A stretch of 30,495 nt of DNA from CAYZMH01 sp964479445 (GTDB lineage Bacteria > Bacteroidota > Bacteroidia > Bacteroidales > GCA-2748055): assembly GCA_964479445.1 (NCBI GenBank), contig CAYZMH010000039.1:1-30495 (forward strand). The letters run 5' to 3'. Numbering within the stretch: the first letter of the stretch is position 1; each line of letters starts with the position of its first letter. The notes beneath the pieces are model-generated. The model searched no databases and had not been told where the DNA came from. It worked only from the letters and a program-made list of their open reading frames with translations. Positions 1 to 6,556 of this stretch are shown here, in pieces. The translations under genes were made by a program, and so were the position numbers.

Positions 1-941
1 CATCCTTGCCCTGGGAAGTTCAGTATAACGCTATAAAAAAGATAGACGGACTTACGGATGTGGAGGTTTTCAGACCGGGCTATGCAATTGAATATGATTA
101 TTACCCACCGACACAATTAAAACACACCCTGGAAACGAAAGGATTGAACCAATTATATTTTGCAGGCCAGATTAACGGCACCACCGGTTATGAAGAAGCC
201 GGAGCACAGGGTATAATGGCTGGTATAAATGCCCATCTAAATATTTGTGGAAACGACGAATTTATCCTGGGAAGGGATCAGGCATATATTGGGGTTCTGA
301 TAGATGATTTAATAACAAAAGGTGTGGATGAACCTTACAGGATGTTTACATCAAGGGCAGAATACAGAATTTTACTAAGACAAGATAATGCAGATGAAAG
401 GCTTACCCCGTTGGCTTATCAGATTGGACTGGCAGGCAAAGATAGAATGAAAAATCTGGAACTGAAGCGGAAACGAAAAAAGGAGATGGAATATTTCTTG
501 AGGGATACCGGTGCAGAACCCGGGTTAATTAACGATTATCTGAAAGCGGCAGGAACAAGTGAGATAAGACAAAAAGTTAGATTGGAGGAGTTGGCAAAGA
601 GGCCACAGGTGAAAATAAAAGAAATGATCCATGCTTTCGAACAAAACGAGAAAACGAAACTGGATGAACAAAACCTGGAAGATGAAATTTTGGAAGATAT
701 AGAGATACAACTCAAATATGCAGGATATATTGATCGAGAGAAAAAGATGGCAGAAAAGATTACAAGACTTGAAGAGATCAGAATAGACCCCAAAGTGAAT
801 TACGAGCATTTAAAAAGTTTATCAACGGAGGCAAGGCAAAAACTAGCAAAACTCCGACCCGAAACAGTTGGACAGGCATCAAGGATTAGCGGAGTATCGC
901 CAAGCGACATTAGTGTTTTGTTGATTTATATGGGAAGATAG
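1..941 (+). CDS. mnmG: MnmG (GidA), tRNA uridine-5-carboxymethylaminomethyl modification enzyme, 3' part
   Basis: FAD-dependent half of the MnmE-MnmG complex, which builds the 5-carboxymethylaminomethyl group on wobble U34 of certain tRNAs in the cytoplasm. The window cuts the gene: the frame is open to the left edge and the first complete codon is at position 3, so about the C-terminal half (about 312 residues) is seen. Family motifs are clear: the SLPWEVQ stretch at the left edge, RPGYAIEYDY, then GQINGTTGYEEAGAQG (FAD-binding part), then FTSRAEYRILLRQDNAD. The helical C-terminal domain that contacts MnmE and tRNA is complete and ends ISVLLIYMGR, as family members do. The TTG at position 6 is not the true start. 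The stop is directly followed by a pair of parS-like palindromes. Identification is very secure. Confidence 0.97.
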   Translation, partial: SLPWEVQYNAIKKIDGLTDVEVFRPGYAIEYDYYPPTQLKHTLETKGLNQLYFAGQINGTTGYEEAGAQGIMAGINAHLNICGNDEFILGRDQAYIGVLIDDLITKGVDEPYRMFTSRAEYRILLRQDNADERLTPLAYQIGLAGKDRMKNLELKRKRKKEMEYFLRDTGAEPGLINDYLKAAGTSEIRQKVRLEELAKRPQVKIKEMIHAFEQNEKTKLDEQNLEDEILEDIEIQLKYAGYIDREKKMAEKITRLEEIRIDPKVNYEHLKSLSTEARQKLAKLRPETVGQASRISGVSPSDISVLLIYMGR

Positions 942-957
942 TGTTCCACGTGGAACC
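942..957. promoter_or_regulatory. parS-like ParB-binding site (left copy)
   Basis: TGTTCCACGTGGAACC begins on the base after the mnmG stop. It fits the bacterial parS consensus TGTTYCACGTGRAACA at 15 of 16 positions (only the last base differs) and its central 14 bp are a perfect palindrome. From memory it is the form described for Pseudomonas parS. ParB-CTP clamps load at such sites near origins. The location next to mnmG (gidA) fits, since parS sites are often found around gid and par genes. Function is inferred from sequence only. Confidence 0.8.
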
Positions 958-967
958 TTATTTCTCT

Positions 968-983
968 GGTTCCACGTGGAACA
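968..983. promoter_or_regulatory. parS-like ParB-binding site (right copy)
   Basis: GGTTCCACGTGGAACA is the exact reverse complement of the 16-mer at 942-957. The two sites are separated by 10 bp (centre to centre 26 bp) and together form a perfect 16-bp inverted repeat. The pair could also extrude a cruciform or act as an RNA hairpin after mnmG, but no T-run follows on either strand, so a normal intrinsic terminator is unlikely. It ends 21 bp before the ade start codon. Confidence 0.8.
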
Positions 984-1004
984 AAATGAAAAATAAGATA
1001 AGAG

Positions 1005-2642
1005 ATGAACACTGAAAGGATAACGGGAAGATTGGTTGACGTTGTTAATCGTGAGATACGTGGGGTTGAGATGGTCATTGGAAACGGGAAAATAGAGAGG
1101 TTTACCGAGGGGAATGAATCCGGAGGCCCCTACATTCTTCCGGGATTTGTAGATGCCCATATGCATATAGAAAGCAGTTTGGTTACTCCGTTAAGTTTTT
1201 CTTATGAGGCGGTAAAACATGGCACAATCGGGGTGATGACGGATCCGCATGAAATTGCCAATGTAATGGGAGTACGGGGGGTGGAGTATATGATACGCAG
1301 CGCAAAAAAGACTCCACTTAAAATTATTTTCGGTGCTCCCAGTTGTGTTCCTGCTACAGCATTTGAATCGACGGGTGCCAAGGTTTCAGCAACAGATATT
1401 GAAACATTGTTTCGTTCCGGAATGGCCTATTTCCTCTCTGAAATGATGAATTTCCCCGGGGTAATGCATCAAGACTCAGAGGTAATGGAAAAATTAAAAA
1501 TAGCGAGGAAATATGGAGTGCCTGCTGACGGACACGCTCCGGGGCTAACAGGGAGTGCACTTCAACACTATATTGATTCCGGTATCAGTACGGATCACGA
1601 ATGCTCTTCTATCGTAGAGGCAAAGGAAAAACTTCAGCGGGGCATGAAAATCATAATCAGAGAAGGAAGCGCTGCCAAGAACTTTGAAGAATTGATTCCC
1701 TTGCTGGATCAACATCCTGACAAAATCATGTTTTGTACAGATGATCTTCATCCTGATGATCTGATCAATGGCCATATCAACAAAATGGTTAGAAGAGCGC
1801 TTCAGATGGGGTATGATTTTTTTGATGTTTTGCGTGCTGCCAGTTACAATGCCATAAAACATTATGGATCCAAACAGGGTCTGCTGCAGGAGGGAGATGC
1901 AGCTGACTTTATTCTTGTGGATGATCTAAATGAAATGGAGGTCAGGGCAACCTATATCGATGGCCGGCCAGTTTATACAGATCAAAAGGTTCTTATATCT
2001 GAAAGTAACGAAGAAGAGATCAATTATTTCCGGGCGGAAAAGGTAAAAAAAGATGATCTTCAATTAGTGGCAGAAACAGGGATCATGCGAGTAATGAAAG
2101 CAGCAGACGGGGAATTGTATACGGGGTCAGAAATCCATAATGTAACGGTCGAGCATGGATTGGCGATTTCAGATATCAATAGAGACATTCTTAAAATTGT
2201 AGTGTTAAACCGGTATGATCAATCGGCTCCTGCGATCGCCTTTGTTAATGGTTTTGGTTTGAAGAGAGGAGCGATTGCCTCAAGCATTGGTCATGATAGT
2301 CATAATATAATTGCAGTGGGAGTTCATGACATGGACATTACATCGGCGATGAACTGGATCATTTCTCATAAAGGAGGTATTGCCGCCGCTCATGAGGATA
2401 CTGTCCGCGGTCTTCCTCTTCCCGTTGCCGGAATTATGACCAATCAATCCGTTCAACAGGCTTCCAGGGGATATGTTTCGGTTTCCAGGTTGGCAAAACA
2501 ATGGGGCTCAACACTAAATGCCCCGTTTATGACCCTTGCTTTTATGCCGCTTCTGGTTATTCCGGAATTAAAAATAAGCGATAAAGGCTTATTTGATGGA
2601 AATCAATTTCAGTTTACCAACCTATTTGTGGAGGAATTGTGA
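1005..2642 (+). CDS. ade: Adenine deaminase (amidohydrolase superfamily)
   Basis: Converts adenine to hypoxanthine and ammonia for purine salvage; cytoplasmic, metal-dependent. The 545 residues are a little shorter than the roughly 580 of the E. coli and Bacillus enzymes. Metal-site motifs are in order: AHMHIES (H52, H54) after the GFVD strand, SEMMNFPGV (E146, likely bridging ligand), DGHAPGL (H177), STDHECSS (H198) and FCTDDLHPDD (D246/D247). The C-terminal adenine deaminase domain carries SIGHDSHNIIAVG. The ATG at 1005 lies 21 bp after the parS-like pair with only a weak purine-rich stretch before it. Its last codons overlap the uvrC start by 4 bp (GTGA), so the two are probably cotranscribed and translationally coupled. 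No permease gene is adjacent. Confidence 0.95.
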   Translation: MNTERITGRLVDVVNREIRGVEMVIGNGKIERFTEGNESGGPYILPGFVDAHMHIESSLVTPLSFSYEAVKHGTIGVMTDPHEIANVMGVRGVEYMIRSAKKTPLKIIFGAPSCVPATAFESTGAKVSATDIETLFRSGMAYFLSEMMNFPGVMHQDSEVMEKLKIARKYGVPADGHAPGLTGSALQHYIDSGISTDHECSSIVEAKEKLQRGMKIIIREGSAAKNFEELIPLLDQHPDKIMFCTDDLHPDDLINGHINKMVRRALQMGYDFFDVLRAASYNAIKHYGSKQGLLQEGDAADFILVDDLNEMEVRATYIDGRPVYTDQKVLISESNEEEINYFRAEKVKKDDLQLVAETGIMRVMKAADGELYTGSEIHNVTVEHGLAISDINRDILKIVVLNRYDQSAPAIAFVNGFGLKRGAIASSIGHDSHNIIAVGVHDMDITSAMNWIISHKGGIAAAHEDTVRGLPLPVAGIMTNQSVQQASRGYVSVSRLAKQWGSTLNAPFMTLAFMPLLVIPELKISDKGLFDGNQFQFTNLFVEEL

Positions 2643-4447
2643 GTCGTTTCTTAAGCCAACATCTTCAGAAAACTCTTTTTAATCTACCCGAACAGCCGGG
2701 GGTGTACCGGTTTTACGATAAGAACAGGAAAATACTATATGTGGGTAAAGCTAAAAACCTGAGAAAGCGTGTTGGGTCCTATTTTACCAGTAAATCAGCG
2801 GATAGCTTTAAATCAAAGGTTTTGACATCTAAAATTCATGATATCACATATGTGATAGTGGATTCAGAATCTGATGCATTGTTGCTTGAGAATAATCTGA
2901 TTAAGAAGTTGCAACCCAGGTACAATGTTTTGCTAAAAGATGATAAATCATTTCCATGGATTTGTATTAAAAACGAACCTTTTCCCCGCGTTTTTTCAAC
3001 GCGTAATTCAGTGCAGGATGGTTCTGTCTATTTTGGTCCGTATACTTCAGCCCTTATGGTAAGAACATTACTGGACCTGATCCGGCATATATATCCCCTG
3101 CGCACCTGCAATTATCAATTAACTGAAGAGAATATTCAAATAGGAAAATACAAAGTATGCCTGGAATATCACCTGGGAAATTGCAGGGGTCCTTGCGAAG
3201 GTCTTCAGGATCATGAATCTTATTCGAAAAATATTGCACAGATCAAGCAGATATTGAAGGGTAACCTTGGAGAAGTAATTGAATTCCTTAAGGGTGAAAT
3301 GAATAGATTTGCCAGAGAATACAGGTTCGAGGAGGCTGGGCAGATGAAGAAGAAAGTTGATATTCTAAGAAACTTCCAGAGCAAATCAACGATCGTAAAT
3401 CGGGCTATTCACAACGTAGATGTGTTTAGCATTATCGATGAAGAGCATACGGCTTTTGTTAATTACCTTAATATCGTAAAAGGCGCTGTGGTTCAGGTCC
3501 ATACAGTAGAAATGAAAAAAAAGTTGAAAGAAGAGCCTTTGGAGTTACTGCTCTTTGCAATAACAGATATCCGGGAACGAATTCATAGCGAAGCAAAAGA
3601 GTTGATAGTTCCCATGGATATTTCAAAAGAAATGCCTGAATATCAGATAACTGTGCCAAAAATTGGAGATAAAAAGAAACTTCTTGAATTATCGGAGAGA
3701 AACGCCAGGGCCTATCGCCTGGAAAAGAAGCGAAAACAGTCTGAAAAGCCAAAATTATACCCATGGGAAAATATACTAAAACGGTTACAAAAAGATCTGA
3801 TGCTTAATCAGATCCCTGTTCATATTGAATGTTTTGATAATAGCAATATGCAGGGTACACATCCGGTGGCAGCATGTGTGGTATTCAGGAAGGCAAAACC
3901 CGCGAAAAACGAATACAGGCATTATCATATTAAGACAGTAGAGGGTCCGGATGACTATGCCTCCATGGAAGAGATTGTGTATCGCCGATACAGAAGGTTA
4001 AAGGAGGATAGCAAAGCGATGCCCCAACTTATTGTAATTGATGGGGGGAAAGGGCAATTAAATGCTGCGCTTTCCAGTTTGGAGAAACTCCGATTGCGCG
4101 GTAGTATTGCTGTAATAGGTATTGCCAAAAAGCTGGAAGAGATTTACTTTCCAGAAGATCCGGTACCTCTGTTTATTGATAAAAACTCACCTTCTCTTAA
4201 ACTCCTGCAGCACTTGAGAAATGAAGCACATCGATTTGGGATAGAATTTCATAGATCTCAACGATCAAAAAGCATGACTCAGTCTGTCCTGGAAACCATA
4301 CCGGGAATCGGTAAAAAAACGATTCAGCGTTTGTTCAGGGAGTTTAAATCAGTAGGAGAGATCCGCAACCTATCAGAACATGAGCTTGCAGATCGAATAG
4401 GGAAAACAAAAGCCTCTACACTGTATCGTCATTTGCACATAAAATAG
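2639..4447 (+). CDS. uvrC: UvrC, excinuclease ABC subunit C
   Basis: Makes both incisions around bulky DNA lesions in nucleotide excision repair with UvrA and UvrB. The 602 residues match the usual length. Order of parts: GIY-YIG nuclease at about 18-95 (GVYRFYD, ILYVGKAKNLRKRV), four cysteines C157, C174, C182 and C186 matching the iron-sulfur cluster ligands described for E. coli UvrC, the UVR/UvrB-binding segment (FEEAGQMKKKVDIL), the RNase H-like endonuclease (ECFDNSNMQGTHPVA, VIDGGKGQLNAA), and a C-terminal helix-hairpin-helix (ETIPGIGKKTIQRL). The GTG start at 2639 overlaps the ade stop by 4 bp and has GGAGGA at 2630-2635 as a clear ribosome-binding site, rare in this window. The gene converges on the polyprenyl synthase gene with a 25-bp gap. 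Confidence 0.97.
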   Translation: MSRFLSQHLQKTLFNLPEQPGVYRFYDKNRKILYVGKAKNLRKRVGSYFTSKSADSFKSKVLTSKIHDITYVIVDSESDALLLENNLIKKLQPRYNVLLKDDKSFPWICIKNEPFPRVFSTRNSVQDGSVYFGPYTSALMVRTLLDLIRHIYPLRTCNYQLTEENIQIGKYKVCLEYHLGNCRGPCEGLQDHESYSKNIAQIKQILKGNLGEVIEFLKGEMNRFAREYRFEEAGQMKKKVDILRNFQSKSTIVNRAIHNVDVFSIIDEEHTAFVNYLNIVKGAVVQVHTVEMKKKLKEEPLELLLFAITDIRERIHSEAKELIVPMDISKEMPEYQITVPKIGDKKKLLELSERNARAYRLEKKRKQSEKPKLYPWENILKRLQKDLMLNQIPVHIECFDNSNMQGTHPVAACVVFRKAKPAKNEYRHYHIKTVEGPDDYASMEEIVYRRYRRLKEDSKAMPQLIVIDGGKGQLNAALSSLEKLRLRGSIAVIGIAKKLEEIYFPEDPVPLFIDKNSPSLKLLQHLRNEAHRFGIEFHRSQRSKSMTQSVLETIPGIGKKTIQRLFREFKSVGEIRNLSEHELADRIGKTKASTLYRHLHIK

Positions 4448-4472
4448 AGGTCGGTATAGCACCATTCATTAA

Positions 4473-5447
4473 TTACTTTTTTCGTAAGACTGTAAAGTCT
4501 ATGAGATCCTGGAGAGCCTGGCGGGATGCATTATCTTCAAATTGATGGAGGATATCCTCAGCTTTTTGTTTGTATTCCATCATCTTTTCTTCGGCATAAT
4601 CCAATCCACCGGTTTCTTTTACAAAACTGATAATTTCATTGATCCGCCTGTAATGCATTTTCCCGTTTCTAAATAGTCTTAACACACGGCGTCTCTCCTT
4701 TTTCGGGCAATGGTTAAGCGCATAAATAAGAGGAAGAGTAAATTTCTTTTCGCGTATGTCATTTCCGGTGGGTTTACCAATCACCCCCCGGGGTTGATAG
4801 TCAAACAGATCATCTTTTATCTGAAAAGCCATCCCCACATTCAGGCCCATTTCATAAAGCTGATCGATTGTTTCACGTGGAGCACCCGTTGATTTTGCAC
4901 CGCTTGCAGTACAGGACCCAATCAGGGTGGCCGTTTTTTTACGAATAACCTCGTAGTAGGTATCCATATCGATATTCAGACTACGGGACTTTTGGATTTG
5001 TAACAATTCACCCTCGCTCATTTCCTTTACAGCATTTGACACAATATCCAGGAGTTCATAATCTTTATTGTTTACTGAAAGGAGCAATCCCCGCGCAAGA
5101 AAATAGTCACCCATCAAAACGGATATTTTCGATTTCCACAGGGCATTTATGGAGAAAAAACCCCTTCGCTCATAGGATTCATCTACCACATCATCATGTA
5201 TTAGCGTGGCAGTATGCAATAACTCTATTAATGAAGCCGCTGTATAAGTAGATTTTGTGATGTTTCCAAGCATCCTGGCGGTAAGGAACACAAAAAGAGG
5301 TCGTACCTGTTTACCTTTTTTTCTCAGCAGGTAAGCAGAAATAATATTAAGTAAAGAAACATCACTGGTTACAGCTTTCTTAAAGAGTTTCTGGAATTCT
5401 TTTATCTCAGAACCAACAGGTTTTCTTATGTCTGCCAGGGTTAGCAT
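4473..5447 (-). CDS. Long-chain polyprenyl diphosphate synthase (IspB/HepT type)
   Basis: Condenses isopentenyl diphosphate onto farnesyl diphosphate to build the long prenyl chain, in these bacteria most likely for menaquinone. The 324 residues have both aspartate-rich motifs: HDDVVDES (D85, D86, D89) and KDDLFDY (D212, D213, D216). KGKQVRP at about 44-50 holds the IPP-binding Arg/Lys. The residue five before the first Asp is Ala (HTATLIHDD), the small residue expected of long-chain rather than farnesyl synthases; exact chain length cannot be read. The enzyme would supply the MenA-like prenyltransferase encoded at 13966-14937. A TAAATTTG promoter box lies just upstream on this strand. The gene contains a 15/16 parS match at 4869-4884. 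Confidence 0.92.
   Translation of the reverse strand: MLTLADIRKPVGSEIKEFQKLFKKAVTSDVSLLNIISAYLLRKKGKQVRPLFVFLTARMLGNITKSTYTAASLIELLHTATLIHDDVVDESYERRGFFSINALWKSKISVLMGDYFLARGLLLSVNNKDYELLDIVSNAVKEMSEGELLQIQKSRSLNIDMDTYYEVIRKKTATLIGSCTASGAKSTGAPRETIDQLYEMGLNVGMAFQIKDDLFDYQPRGVIGKPTGNDIREKKFTLPLIYALNHCPKKERRRVLRLFRNGKMHYRRINEIISFVKETGGLDYAEEKMMEYKQKAEDILHQFEDNASRQALQDLIDFTVLRKK
4869..4884. promoter_or_regulatory. parS-like site inside the polyprenyl synthase gene
   Basis: TGTTTCACGTGGAGCA matches TGTTYCACGTGRAACA at 15 of 16 positions; only position 14 differs (G for A). It lies about 3.9 kb from the intergenic pair. It codes for part of GAPRETIDQ, a variable stretch of the protein, so codon constraint does not obviously explain it. 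Binding is inferred. Confidence 0.5.
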
Positions 5448-5466
5448 ATATTCCTTTATTCAGCCT

Positions 5467-5474
5467 CAAATTTA
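5467..5474 (-). promoter_or_regulatory. Bacteroidota -7 box for the polyprenyl synthase gene
   Basis: Reads TAAATTTG on the minus strand, matching the TAnnTTTG -7 consensus of the Bacteroidota primary sigma factor, 19 bp before the ATG at 5447. No matching TTTG -33 element is seen at the usual spacing, so support is partial. It implies a short leader of about 10-15 nt. Confidence 0.45.
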
Positions 5475-5546
5475 GCAATAATAACCCGTTCCTCATTGAA
5501 CTATACAGATATTATAAGGGCAACCTCCTAACAGATCAGAGGGAAT

Positions 5547-5563
5547 GGCTGCTTCGGGCAGTC
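5547..5563. other. Hairpin in the 229-bp divergent gap 5448-5676
   Basis: GGCTGC and GCAGTC form a 6-bp stem (one G-U pair) around a 5-nt TTCGG loop. No T-run follows on either strand, so it is not an intrinsic terminator. It sits between the two outward promoters and could be an operator or chance. Apart from the two promoter boxes I see nothing else in this gap. Confidence 0.3.
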
Positions 5564-5642
5564 CGGGAGAGTTGCAGACCCTATGTGTCTTCAATTCTTT
5601 GTTTGAACGGACCGGATGATCGTAATGAACCGCATTATTTGA

Positions 5643-5650
5643 TATATTTG
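5643..5650 (+). promoter_or_regulatory. Bacteroidota -7 box for the ArsR-type regulator
   Basis: TATATTTG matches TAnnTTTG exactly and ends 26 bp before the ATG at 5677. The -33 TTTG element is not found at 19-21 bp spacing (the nearest, at 5602, is too far). A transcript would have a leader of about 20 nt. Confidence 0.5.
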
Positions 5651-5676
5651 CATAGAATATTATTGATATCAGGCAC

Positions 5677-5988
5677 ATGGAATCTAAAAAATTTAACGAA
5701 TTGAAAACAGAGCAGGTGGAAAAAGCAGCCGATATGATGAAGGCAATTGCTCATCCATTGCGCTTATCAATTTTGGGACATCTTTCAAATGAAGGAAAAA
5801 GCTATACTGTTACAGAGATACATGAGCTTTTGCATATTGAGCAATCAACCGCATCACACCATCTTGGTTTGCTAAAGGATAAAGGAGTTTTAGTGTCCAG
5901 AAGGGAGGGTAAAAACACCATCTATTCTCTGAAAAGTGAAAACATTGTACTTTTAATGGATTGTATTGCAAACTGCGCCTGTATTTAA
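5677..5988 (+). CDS. ArsR-family winged-helix transcriptional regulator
   Basis: Small dimeric DNA-binding repressor of 103 residues, the normal size for ArsR/SmtB proteins. The core runs ADMMKAIAHPLRLSIL (helices 1-2), then TVTEIHELLHIEQSTASHHLGLLKDKGVL (helix-turn-helix with recognition helix), then the wing VSRREGKNTIYSLK. The classic ELCVCD metal site of ArsR in helix 3 is absent (ELLHIEQ). Instead the last eight residues hold three cysteines (C96, C100, C102), which could form a C-terminal thiol or metal sensor; that is inference. It does not sit beside an arsenic, metal-efflux or sulfur gene; the next gene is queD, 110 bp downstream. Its target is unknown and may be its own promoter. 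Confidence 0.88.
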   Translation: MESKKFNELKTEQVEKAADMMKAIAHPLRLSILGHLSNEGKSYTVTEIHELLHIEQSTASHHLGLLKDKGVLVSRREGKNTIYSLKSENIVLLMDCIANCACI

Positions 5989-6003
5989 GCAATAGCGGTA
6001 AAT

Positions 6004-6025
6004 AACCGGCTTTAATTGGTTTTTT
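6004..6025 (+). terminator. Weak possible intrinsic terminator after the ArsR gene
   Basis: AACCGG and TTGGTT can form a 6-bp stem (two G-U pairs) with loop CTTTAA, followed by six T. It is weak, but correctly placed 15 bp after the ArsR stop and before queD. Confidence 0.3.
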
Positions 6026-6098
6026 AGCGCTTTTCTCTTTCCGGAAAATAATATCTCTGTTATGAACCGGGTGCACAGAATAAAGGGTGTGAAATGAT

Positions 6099-6551
6099 AT
6101 GGAAAAAGTAAGGGTAACAAAGCAATTTGATTTTGAAATGGCCCATGCCCTGTGGAATTATGACGGGGCTTGTAAAAATATTCACGGTCATTCCTATAAG
6201 TTATTCATTTCTGTAAAAGGGATTCCCAATAATCAAGAGGGGAATCCTAAATTTGGAATGGTGCTGGATTTCAAGGATCTGAAGAAAATAGTCAAAAAGA
6301 ACATAGTGGATCCATTGGATCACTCCCTGGTCGTATATAAAGCAGCCGACAGTGAGAGCCTTTCCATTGTGAAAAACATGTATGAAAAGGTCCATGTGTT
6401 TGGTTTTCAGCCAACATGCGAAAACCTGGTAATCTACATTGCAACTACTTTACAACAACAACTTCCCGATAATCTTGAGTTGCACTCCGTGAAATTACAC
6501 GAAACAGCTACATCCTATGCTGAATGGTATGCAACGGATAATTTGAAATAA
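6099..6551 (+). CDS. queD: 6-carboxy-5,6,7,8-tetrahydropterin synthase (QueD)
   Basis: Turns 7,8-dihydroneopterin triphosphate into 6-carboxytetrahydropterin, an early step to queuosine and other 7-deazaguanines. The 150-residue length fits. The zinc ligands are visible: H16 in FEMAHALW, then H29 and H31 in NIHGHSY, with the catalytic Cys at C25 (GACKNIHGHSY). The second part has LDHSLV and the C-terminal HETATSYAEW with the pterin-binding Glu. The PTPS/QueD family also includes folate-linked pyruvoyltetrahydropterin synthases; the Cys spacing favours QueD. No other que gene is present. The stop lies 5 bp before polA, so the two are probably one transcript. A TATCTCTG sequence at 6052-6059 is a one-mismatch -7 box. 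Confidence 0.9.
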   Translation: MEKVRVTKQFDFEMAHALWNYDGACKNIHGHSYKLFISVKGIPNNQEGNPKFGMVLDFKDLKKIVKKNIVDPLDHSLVVYKAADSESLSIVKNMYEKVHVFGFQPTCENLVIYIATTLQQQLPDNLELHSVKLHETATSYAEWYATDNLK

Positions 6552-6556
6552 AATCT

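Noticed and set aside
986..1015. Nine-codon reading frame starting just after the parS pair and overlapping the ade start
   Set aside because: No ribosome-binding site and no sign of a leader-peptide function; overlap with the ade ATG is probably chance.
5493..5678. 61-codon minus-strand frame opposite the ArsR promoter region
   Set aside because: No family resemblance, overlaps the regulator start and both promoters; treated as chance.
5474..5704. Open plus-strand frame through the gap before the ArsR gene, with protein-like composition (REWLLRAVRES)
   Set aside because: It has no usable start codon, runs out of the antisense of the polyprenyl synthase gene and overlaps the start of the regulator.
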